The notes beneath the pieces are model-generated. The model did no database searches. It saw only the letters and a list, made by a program, of their open reading frames with translations, and was not told where the DNA came from. 21,471 nt of DNA, taken from positions 1-21,471 of the forward strand of contig CAZMIX010000042.1 of NCBI GenBank assembly GCA_964566545.1. The letters are read 5' to 3'. Each line of letters opens with the position of its first letter. Position 1 is the stretch's first letter. This DNA is from JAEYFP01 sp964566545 (GTDB lineage: Bacteria > Bacillota > Clostridia > Lachnospirales > Lachnospiraceae). The translations under genes were made by a program, and so were the position numbers. Below are positions 15,049 to 21,471 of the stretch, in pieces.

Positions 15049-16618
15049 AATAACGGATGAAATGAAAAAGGCTATGGAGGAAAAAGTGGCGCTCAATGAG
15101 GCGGCGCTCGATCAGGTTTTTGGAAATTCGCGGGAAGAAGAAAAGAAGAAAAATGGTATTTCCATGCACTATAAGGAAATAGCATTGACCACGCTGGTCT
15201 ATGCCGTTTTTTATACATTTTGCCTTTACAAAAATTTGACCGGAATTACATTTCCGATTTTCGTAATAGGAAGCTATTGTTATTTGATATTTTGCATGAA
15301 GCGAATGGAGATACCGGTAAAAAGAGATGCGGTCACTGTTTTTGAATTTGTTTGCTCCGTATTACTCGGCATTTCCACCTTCTGTACGGACAGCACCCCG
15401 ATACAGATTTTTAATTTTATCGGTTTTCTGCTGCTGCTCGGCAGCTTTATGCTGCATCAGCTTTATGACGACAGCCGCTGGGGCTTTGGCAAGTATTTGG
15501 GCGCGCTGGTCTATACGGCGATTTGTACCATTGCCCATTTATTTGACCCGTTCATTGATTTCAGTGCCTGCAGGGAACAAAAGCGGGCTCAGAAAACGGA
15601 AGAGGAGGCAAAGAAGCAGCATAAGGGGAAGTATGTATTTTTTGGAATTCTGATTTTGATTCCTCTGCTGGCTGTTGTAATTTCGCTTTTGTCTTCAGCC
15701 GATTTGGTGTTTCATGATATGCTCAGTCATTTTTACGTGGATATTATCGTGCCGGAGCATGTCGCAGGAATCTTTTTTCTTACGATGTTCGCTTTTTTTG
15801 CCGCTTATTGCTATCTGGCCGCCGTCGTAAACAGGCATGTGGAGGAGGGCGTGCGCAATAAAAGGACGGGAGAGCCGGTCCTTGCAATTACAGTGACTTC
15901 GGTAATGGCTGTTATTTATTTTATATTCAGCATGATACAGATCATTTATTTGTTTGGCGGAAGTTTGGCACTTCCGGAGGGTTACACGTATGCACAATAT
16001 GCCAGGCAGGGATTTTTCGAGCTGTTATTTGTCTGCCTGATCAATCTGGTTATGGTGTTAATTTGCCTGGCCTGTTTTCTCGAAAACAAGACTTTAAAAA
16101 TTATTTTGACTATTATTTCGGGATGTACCTTTATTATGATTGCATCCAGCGCCTATCGTATGCTATTGTATGTGAGTGCGTATAAGTTGACTTTTTTGAG
16201 GGTGCTCGTGCTATGGAGCCTGCTGCTGCTCACGATATTGCTTGCGGGAGTATTTGTCAGCATTTATAAGGACCGCTTTCCTTTATTCAAGTACTGCATG
16301 CTTGCCGTGACGATCCTGTATCTGGGTTTGTCTTTTAGCCATCAGGACTATTGGATCGCCAGTTATAATATGAGTACGTCGGCGGACGACGGTATCGTGC
16401 GCGACTATGAATTTGATTGGTGGTATTTATATGATCTTTCGAGTGACGCCGTACCTGTTTTAGGCAATTTTGATTTAGAGGACTATGAAGGGGACTACTA
16501 TTTTGATATAATGACATATCGTACAAGGCTTCAGGAAGAGGTCTGCAGGGAGTATGAAGAGATGAATTTCAGGACATTTAATCTCTCCAAATGGATCGCT
16601 TATCAAAGTTTAAAATAA
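15035..16618 (+). CDS. DUF4173 (DUF4153-like) polytopic membrane protein
   Basis: 527 residues. The ATG lies within the end of the HTH gene, with GGAGGAG just before it. A charged helical N-terminus (1-45) precedes about ten hydrophobic helices (46-440), interrupted by a Lys/Glu/Gln-rich cytoplasmic loop at about 185-200 (EQKRAQKTEEEAKKQHKGK). The C-terminal soluble part has the family-like WYLYDLSSDAVPVLGNF at about 467-483, then Asp/Glu/Tyr-rich helices. The domain of unknown function is frequent in Firmicutes next to HTH/DUF2975 pairs. No catalytic motif is seen. A role in envelope or sensing is likely but unproven. Confidence 0.85.
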   Translation: MESNKITDEMKKAMEEKVALNEAALDQVFGNSREEEKKKNGISMHYKEIALTTLVYAVFYTFCLYKNLTGITFPIFVIGSYCYLIFCMKRMEIPVKRDAVTVFEFVCSVLLGISTFCTDSTPIQIFNFIGFLLLLGSFMLHQLYDDSRWGFGKYLGALVYTAICTIAHLFDPFIDFSACREQKRAQKTEEEAKKQHKGKYVFFGILILIPLLAVVISLLSSADLVFHDMLSHFYVDIIVPEHVAGIFFLTMFAFFAAYCYLAAVVNRHVEEGVRNKRTGEPVLAITVTSVMAVIYFIFSMIQIIYLFGGSLALPEGYTYAQYARQGFFELLFVCLINLVMVLICLACFLENKTLKIILTIISGCTFIMIASSAYRMLLYVSAYKLTFLRVLVLWSLLLLTILLAGVFVSIYKDRFPLFKYCMLAVTILYLGLSFSHQDYWIASYNMSTSADDGIVRDYEFDWWYLYDLSSDAVPVLGNFDLEDYEGDYYFDIMTYRTRLQEEVCREYEEMNFRTFNLSKWIAYQSLK

Positions 16619-16655
16619 CAAGCGTTATAATTGACAAGGAACGGAAAGAGCTGGG

Positions 16656-18356
16656 ATGATTTACGTTAATCAAGTTGGGTATGAAAAAAGTGGCAAGAAA
16701 ACGGCGATTGTGACAAAGCCGGGTATTTATTCTCTGGTCAGACTGGACGGAGAAGCTGGAGCAGCGGAGGCGAAACAGGAGGCTGAACGATTGGAAGCGA
16801 TTCCTTACGGGCATGATCCCTTAAGCGGAGAAGAGTTATACTGTCTGGATTTTTCCGGCCAAATTAAAAACGGTCGTTATATTATTAAAGCGGAAGACAA
16901 AAGCTGTAGCTTTACGATCGGCGAAGCGGTTTACCAGCCGCTAGAAAATGCGTTGTTAAAATCATTTTATTACCAACGGTGCGGCTGTGCGTTGGAGGAA
17001 ACGCATGCCGGTGTATATCAGCATGCGAGCTGTCATACAGGTAAGGCGAAGGTGTTAGGATCGGATACGGAGGCGGACGTCAGCGGCGGCTGGCATGATG
17101 CCGGAGACTACGGCCGTTATACGACGGCTGCTGCGGTGTCGGCCTCTCATTTGCTATGGGCGTGGGAGCTGTATCCACACGCATTCCGGGAGGAAATTAA
17201 TATTCCCGAGAGCGGCAACGGGCTTCCTGATATTTTAAATGAAGTGTGCTATGAGCTGCGGTGGCTTTTGAAGCTGCAGAGGGAGGATGGCGGCGTTTAT
17301 CATAAGCTGACGTCAATGCGCCATGCTCACTTCGTCATGCCTGAGGCAGATAAAAAGGAGTTGTTTTTATTTCCGGTATCTTCGCTCGCGACGGCTGATT
17401 TTTGCGCGGTAATGGCGCAGGCGGCAAGGGTCTATGCGTCTTATGATAAAGAGTTTGCGGATAGGGCGCTGCGCGCGGCATTCAAGGCGTGGAGCTGGCT
17501 GGAAAGGAATCCAGGCCTTGTTCTGGAAAAGGATCCGTCGGACTGTAATACAGGGGGATACGGGGATGAGTGCGATCATGATGAACGTTTGTGGGCTGTG
17601 ACAGAACTGTTTTATGCAGGCGCGTCGGAGCCCGACGCATTTTTTGAAAATAAAATCACATGCGATATGGAAATAAACAGGGAGGTTGTTCAAGCTCGTT
17701 TTGAAGAAGAACGACGCAGGGATGAGCATTTTGCCGTACAGGCCGATGGAAGCTTATTTACCGGCATGGGTTGGCAGGAGGTGGCCGGCCTTGCGGCCTT
17801 ACGCATGATACAGGAGGAAGGCAGGCTTCTTAGTGAGGATATTTACGGGGCATGCCGGACGGCAATTGTAACGGAAGCCGATCGTTGTGTAAAAATCTCT
17901 AAGGAAAATGCGTTTGGGCTGGCGATGCGCCCGGAGGATTTCGGCTGGGGAAGCTGCATGGGTGTCAGTAACTGTGGAATCGTGCTGGCGGCGGCTTACC
18001 GGCTTTGTGGGAATCAGGCATATGCGGACTGCTGTACAAATCATCTGGACTACCTGCTCGGAAAAAACAGTACGGGTTATAGCTTTGTGACCGGCTTTGG
18101 AGAGAGGGCATATGAAAATCCCCACAGCCGTCCCTGCTATGCGGACGGAATCAAGGAGCCGATTCCGGGCTTTGTTGCGGGCGGACCAAACCGGCAGCCC
18201 ATCGATGAAAAAGCGGAATGGCTCATCGAGGAAGGCACCGCGCCGATGAAATGCTACTTGGATTTATGGGAGTGCTATTCCCTGAATGAAATTACGATAT
18301 ACTGGAATTCTTCGCTGCTGCTGATGACGGCGTTTTTGGTCGGCCATAATCGGTAA
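16656..18356 (+). CDS. Cytoplasmic glycoside hydrolase family 9 enzyme
   Basis: 566 residues; the only site is AAGGAACGG further upstream than usual, so initiation may be weak or coupled (37 bp after the previous stop). Residues 1-88 form the CelD_N-type Ig-like domain (NQVGYEKSGKKTAIV), and about 95-566 form the alpha-barrel GH9 catalytic domain. SGGWHDAGDYGRY carries the base region (D148, D151). NPHSRP has H490, and NEITIYWNS near the C-terminus carries the proton donor E545; GGPN is present. There is no signal peptide, so it probably acts on imported oligosaccharides such as cellodextrins or beta-glucans, or as a GH9 glucosaminidase. No dockerin or carbohydrate-binding module is present. 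It sits inside a membrane/regulator operon rather than next to sugar transport genes. Confidence 0.92.
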   Translation: MIYVNQVGYEKSGKKTAIVTKPGIYSLVRLDGEAGAAEAKQEAERLEAIPYGHDPLSGEELYCLDFSGQIKNGRYIIKAEDKSCSFTIGEAVYQPLENALLKSFYYQRCGCALEETHAGVYQHASCHTGKAKVLGSDTEADVSGGWHDAGDYGRYTTAAAVSASHLLWAWELYPHAFREEINIPESGNGLPDILNEVCYELRWLLKLQREDGGVYHKLTSMRHAHFVMPEADKKELFLFPVSSLATADFCAVMAQAARVYASYDKEFADRALRAAFKAWSWLERNPGLVLEKDPSDCNTGGYGDECDHDERLWAVTELFYAGASEPDAFFENKITCDMEINREVVQARFEEERRRDEHFAVQADGSLFTGMGWQEVAGLAALRMIQEEGRLLSEDIYGACRTAIVTEADRCVKISKENAFGLAMRPEDFGWGSCMGVSNCGIVLAAAYRLCGNQAYADCCTNHLDYLLGKNSTGYSFVTGFGERAYENPHSRPCYADGIKEPIPGFVAGGPNRQPIDEKAEWLIEEGTAPMKCYLDLWECYSLNEITIYWNSSLLLMTAFLVGHNR

Positions 18357-18388
18357 GCTGCGTTGCTTATGATGTGAGGGTGAGAAGG

Positions 18389-20167
18389 ATGGAAAAAGGG
18401 AATGACAAAAGAGCAAGGGCGGATAAGTCCACCTTGCAAAAATTATTTTTATATTATGGTCCCTATAAGGGACTTTTTATTGCAGACCTGTGCTTCGCGG
18501 TCGTCGGAGCGGCAATTACACTTGTTATTCCATTGATTGTCCGCTACATCACAGGTACGGTCATTTATTATGCACCTTCGGAAATATCGGCAGCGGTAGT
18601 AAGGCTTGCGGCATTGATGCTCGGATTGGTTCTGCTCGAATGCGGCTGTAATATTTTTATTGCTTATTATGGGCATATTATGGGCGCCTATATCGAGGCG
18701 GATATGCGGGAGGAGATTTTCGGGCATTATCAAAAGCTCTCGTTTACCTTTTATGATAACCAGAAAGTGGGCTATCTGCTGTCCCGTGTGACATCCGATT
18801 TATTTGATATCAGCGAGCTTTTGCATCACGGGCCGGAGGATGTACTCATTTCTTTGATTAAATTTGCGGGCGCGTTCTTTATCTTAGTGAATATCAACAA
18901 CAGGCTGACATTGATTTGCTATGCATTTATTCCGTTTTTGATTCTGTATGCATTTTATTTTAATTATAAAATGAAGCTGGCCTTCCGTAAAAACAGGGAG
19001 CGGATTGCACTGCTCAACAGCCAGATAGAAGATAATCTGTCAGGGATCAAGGTCGTTAAGTCGTTTGCGAACGAAGAAATTGAGATTGAGAAATTCAAAA
19101 AGGGTAACGACCGTTTTGTGGAAAGCAAGCGTGAAAGCTACCGGTATATGGGAGCTTATCATTCGGGGCTGAACGCGATGACTACTTTGGTCACTGTGGC
19201 TGCGGTTGTGGCGGGCACGATGTATATGGTCGAAGGAACCGTAGCGGTTACGGATTTGATTACCTTTTTGCTTTATATCAACAACTTCACGGAGCCGGTC
19301 AAAAAGCTGATCAATTTTACAGAGCAGTTTCAGAGCGGTTATACGGGCTTTGAACGCTTCCGGGAAATTCTCGATATTGAGCCGGATATCAAGGATAAGG
19401 AAAAGGCGCTTAAGGTCGATACGCTGCGGGGGGAAATTGATTTTCAGGATGTGTCGTTCCGTTATGAGGCGGATCATGATAAAGTGCTGAATCATCTGAA
19501 TCTAAAGGTCAGAGCAGGGGATTATGTGGCGATTGTCGGCACCTCGGGTGCGGGAAAGACGACGATGTGCAGCCTGATTCCCCGTTTCTATGATGTGTCG
19601 GAGGGCAGCATTCTGATCGACGGCATGGATATTCGCGATATCCGGCTGGAAGATTTGCGCAGCAATATTGGAATCGTGCAGCAGGATGTCTATCTGTTTG
19701 CGGGGAATATATTAGATAACATACGATATGGAAAACCGGACGCTACGGATAAGGAGGTGCTGGAGGCTGCAAAGCTTGCGAATGCGCATGAATTTATTAT
19801 GGCGTTTCCGGATGGCTATCAGACGGACATCGGACAGCGCGGCTTAAAGCTGTCGGGTGGACAGAAGCAGCGCCTTTCGATCGCGAGGGTATTTTTAAAA
19901 AATCCTCCGATTTTGATTTTCGATGAAGCGACCTCTGCCCTCGATAACGAAAGCGAGAGGATCGTGCAGAAGTCTCTGGAAAGCCTTGCGAAGGGAAGAA
20001 CAACATTTGTTATCGCTCACAGATTATCGACGATCCAAAATGCAGCCCGTATTTTGGTGCTGACCGATAACGGAATCGCTGAGGATGGCACGCATGAGAA
20101 GCTGCTTGCCCAAGACGGGATTTATAGGAAGCTATATTTTAAATCGGAAAAGGATGCAGAAATCTAA
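18389..20167 (+). CDS. ABC transporter, fused permease and ATPase (MsbA/BmrA type)
   Basis: 592 residues. I chose the ATG at 18389, with GAGGG 8 bp upstream, over the in-frame GTG at 18374. A transmembrane domain of six helices (about 25-305) is followed by the nucleotide-binding domain: Walker A GTSGAGKTT (384-392), Q-loop near 435, signature LSGGQ (488-492), Walker B ILIFDEA (D512, catalytic E513) and switch H544. All catalytic residues are present, so it can work as a homodimeric exporter of lipids, drugs or peptides. There is no peptidase domain. It lies 32 bp after the GH9 gene and is the last gene of the run. Substrate unknown. Confidence 0.92.
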   Translation: MEKGNDKRARADKSTLQKLFLYYGPYKGLFIADLCFAVVGAAITLVIPLIVRYITGTVIYYAPSEISAAVVRLAALMLGLVLLECGCNIFIAYYGHIMGAYIEADMREEIFGHYQKLSFTFYDNQKVGYLLSRVTSDLFDISELLHHGPEDVLISLIKFAGAFFILVNINNRLTLICYAFIPFLILYAFYFNYKMKLAFRKNRERIALLNSQIEDNLSGIKVVKSFANEEIEIEKFKKGNDRFVESKRESYRYMGAYHSGLNAMTTLVTVAAVVAGTMYMVEGTVAVTDLITFLLYINNFTEPVKKLINFTEQFQSGYTGFERFREILDIEPDIKDKEKALKVDTLRGEIDFQDVSFRYEADHDKVLNHLNLKVRAGDYVAIVGTSGAGKTTMCSLIPRFYDVSEGSILIDGMDIRDIRLEDLRSNIGIVQQDVYLFAGNILDNIRYGKPDATDKEVLEAAKLANAHEFIMAFPDGYQTDIGQRGLKLSGGQKQRLSIARVFLKNPPILIFDEATSALDNESERIVQKSLESLAKGRTTFVIAHRLSTIQNAARILVLTDNGIAEDGTHEKLLAQDGIYRKLYFKSEKDAEI

Positions 20168-20186
20168 ATGGATTCCGCACCCTTTT
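20148..20186. terminator. Hairpin between the convergent ABC and reductase genes
   Basis: A long imperfect stem (arms 20148-20164 and 20170-20186, three mismatches) with outer AAAA/TTTT pairs and a 5-nt loop. It overlaps the ABC stop codon. It could end transcription from both sides, although the T-runs are short. Confidence 0.5.
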
Positions 20187-20207
20187 GGTATTGTATAAAT
20201 CCACCGG

Positions 20208-21137
20208 TTACTCGGCGGCCTGTAAAGATTCCCGCAGCTGGGAAAGCCGCGAGCAGCCGATGATCGCAAAGGCGTTCAATTCATTTTCCATGATATAATT
20301 TAAAACGATGTCCGAAGGTGTCCTGTTCTCTTTTTTACATACGGCCAGCAATGATTGATAACGCTTGATATTTTCCTCGCAGTAAAAATTCCGGTGCTTT
20401 TCTTCCATATCGGACAAATCCGCCTTGTAACCGCAGGAGAATACGCCGTGCCCCTGCGAGGAATAAGCGAAGACGGGAATGTCGGCCTTTAAATAACCGG
20501 CATACTCCTGATCGTCCATACAGACGAGCGTATCGTCATTTAATGTTTCGCTCGTGCAGGAAACATAGCTCCACTGGATTTCCGAGACGCAAAACGGCGT
20601 CTTGCCGTTTGCTTTCGCGTATTTGTTCGCTTCGAGGATACGTGACAGCTTCCAATTGGAAGCGCCAAGTATTTTTACTTTTCCGCCAGCTACGAATTCA
20701 TGGAGCGTATCCATAATCATATCGACCGGCAGGGATTCGTCATCCCTGTGAAGAAAATAAATGTCAACGTCCTCCGTCTGCAAAAACCGCAGACTTTCCG
20801 AAAAATCAGAGCGAATGTCTGCGGGACTGAGCCGGGAATTGTGAATATTATCAAATGCCGGATGTCCGCCCTTTGTGATGAGGACAATATCCTTTCGGTT
20901 ATTTCGTGCCTTAAGCCATTCCCCGACGCATTTTTCGCTGGCATCTTTGCCGCCCGGCAGCCAACTGCTGTATACGCGCGCCGTATCGATGACGTTGCCG
21001 CCGTTTTTCACATAGAGATCCATCGCCGCGAATGAATCCTCCTGCGACATTGTAGATCCAAACGGAACCGTTCCCATAATCAACTTAGAAAGTCGGTAAG
21101 AATTTCCCGCTGCATCCTTTATAGATCCATACTTCAT
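20208..21137 (-). CDS. Aldo/keto reductase
   Basis: 309 residues. I chose the ATG at 21137, with GGAGGG 7 bp upstream, instead of the longer reading from 21200, which has no site and covers the promoter. The barrel shows the AKR catalytic tetrad: D51 (NVIDTARVY), Y56, K89 (LITKGG) and H130 (YFLHRDD), followed by GASNW for the cofactor region and SEIQWSY. The C-terminal IIGCSRLSQLRES is typical of NADPH binding in the subfamily of bacterial sugar- or aldehyde-type reductases. Substrate unknown. It is monocistronic, with its own promoter, and may share the hairpin with the convergent ABC gene. Confidence 0.9.
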   Translation of the reverse strand: MKYGSIKDAAGNSYRLSKLIMGTVPFGSTMSQEDSFAAMDLYVKNGGNVIDTARVYSSWLPGGKDASEKCVGEWLKARNNRKDIVLITKGGHPAFDNIHNSRLSPADIRSDFSESLRFLQTEDVDIYFLHRDDESLPVDMIMDTLHEFVAGGKVKILGASNWKLSRILEANKYAKANGKTPFCVSEIQWSYVSCTSETLNDDTLVCMDDQEYAGYLKADIPVFAYSSQGHGVFSCGYKADLSDMEEKHRNFYCEENIKRYQSLLAVCKKENRTPSDIVLNYIMENELNAFAIIGCSRLSQLRESLQAAE

Positions 21138-21165
21138 AAAAAATCCCTCCAATCTATTTGCTTTC

Positions 21166-21194
21166 ATTCTGCATTTATTCTTCCCAAAAGTCAA
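21166..21194 (-). promoter_or_regulatory. Promoter of the aldo/keto reductase gene
   Basis: On the minus strand TTGACT, a 17-bp spacer and CAGAAT, ending 29 bp before the start codon. Confidence 0.5.
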
Positions 21195-21223
21195 CTGCAC
21201 TTCGTTTCTCTTTCCAATTATGA

Positions 21224-21454
21224 TATAATACCGTTAGGTATTATATCGCGCCGGAACGCAGTGAAGTGCGCATATGCTCATGAATAATCTATTATTCATG
21301 TATAATACCGTTAGGTATTATATCGCGCCGGAACGCAGAGAAGTGCGCATATGCTCATGAATAATCTATTATTCATGTATAATACCGTTAGGTATTATAT
21401 CGCGCCGGAACGCAGAGAAGTGCGCATATGCTCATGAATAAATTATTATTCATG
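21224..21454. repeat. Three tandem 77-bp repeats, each with two perfect palindromes
   Basis: Units run 21224-21300, 21301-21377 and 21378-21454. Units 1 and 2 differ at one base (GCAGTG versus GCAGAG), and unit 3 differs only at the loop of the second palindrome. A fourth copy breaks off after TATAAT. Each unit has a 9-bp-arm palindrome (TATAATACC, GTTA, then its complement), a GC-rich core with GCGC at both ends, and a second palindrome (CATGAATAAT, CT, ATTATTCATG). The near-identity implies recent duplication or homogenisation. Confidence 0.9.
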
Positions 21455-21471
21455 TATAATGTTTATAAAAT

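Noticed and set aside
16631..16636. A TTGACA just before the GH9 gene as an internal promoter
   Set aside because: A -10 at 17-bp spacing would fall on the start codon and does not resemble TATAAT.
21224..21454. CRISPR array interpretation of the tandem repeats
   Set aside because: The repeats abut directly, with no unique spacers between units, and no cas genes are present.

Overview
The window looks like a chromosomal segment of a low-to-moderate GC Gram-positive anaerobe, most likely a gut Clostridia/Lachnospiraceae-type bacterium. This is inferred from the gene families (YczE-type membrane protein, DUF4491, DUF2975 with a small Cro/C1 regulator, DUF4173, intracellular GH9), from strong GGAGG-type ribosome binding sites, and from TTGACA/TATAAT promoters with 17-bp spacers. 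No rRNA, tRNA, CRISPR array, phage gene or transposase was seen.

Layout. 1-120 is flank. 121-1167 (-) is a membrane-anchored SH3b protein with very alanine-rich linkers, divergent from a YczE-like membrane protein (1404-2039) that ends at a clear terminator. 2040-2523 holds a strongly structured palindromic element, a good promoter, and six tandem 13-bp repeats placed between the promoter and a TetR regulator (2524-3093). The regulator is followed by a small two-helix membrane protein and a train of hairpins that may be a structured RNA. A radical SAM/SPASM-like enzyme (3934-5298) overlaps a decayed LPG-synthase/flippase-like membrane gene. A metallophosphoesterase (5683-6633) then converges on a giant signalling protein.

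6657-12638 (-) contains a 1678-residue protein (Ser/Thr kinase, AAA-type ATPase, long helical middle, GAF, GGDEF), a YbaN (DUF454) protein and a DUF4491 protein. An MFS transporter (12853-14067, +) is divergent from them. 14315-20167 (+) is a tight five-gene run: DUF2975 protein, Cro/C1-type regulator, DUF4173 protein, cytoplasmic family 9 glycoside hydrolase and a full-length ABC exporter. An aldo/keto reductase (20208-21137, -) and three tandem 77-bp repeats, each with two perfect palindromes, close the window.

How the genes may work together. The TetR, small membrane protein, radical SAM and former flippase genes look like a small envelope- or lipid-related module, now partly broken. The DUF2975-to-ABC run couples a membrane/HTH regulatory pair to oligosaccharide cleavage and export or efflux. 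The giant kinase/GGDEF protein is probably the main signalling node, linking phosphorylation and ATPase switching to c-di-GMP. Functional links across operons are inference. Two promoters overlap upstream terminator hairpins, which would insulate neighbouring units.
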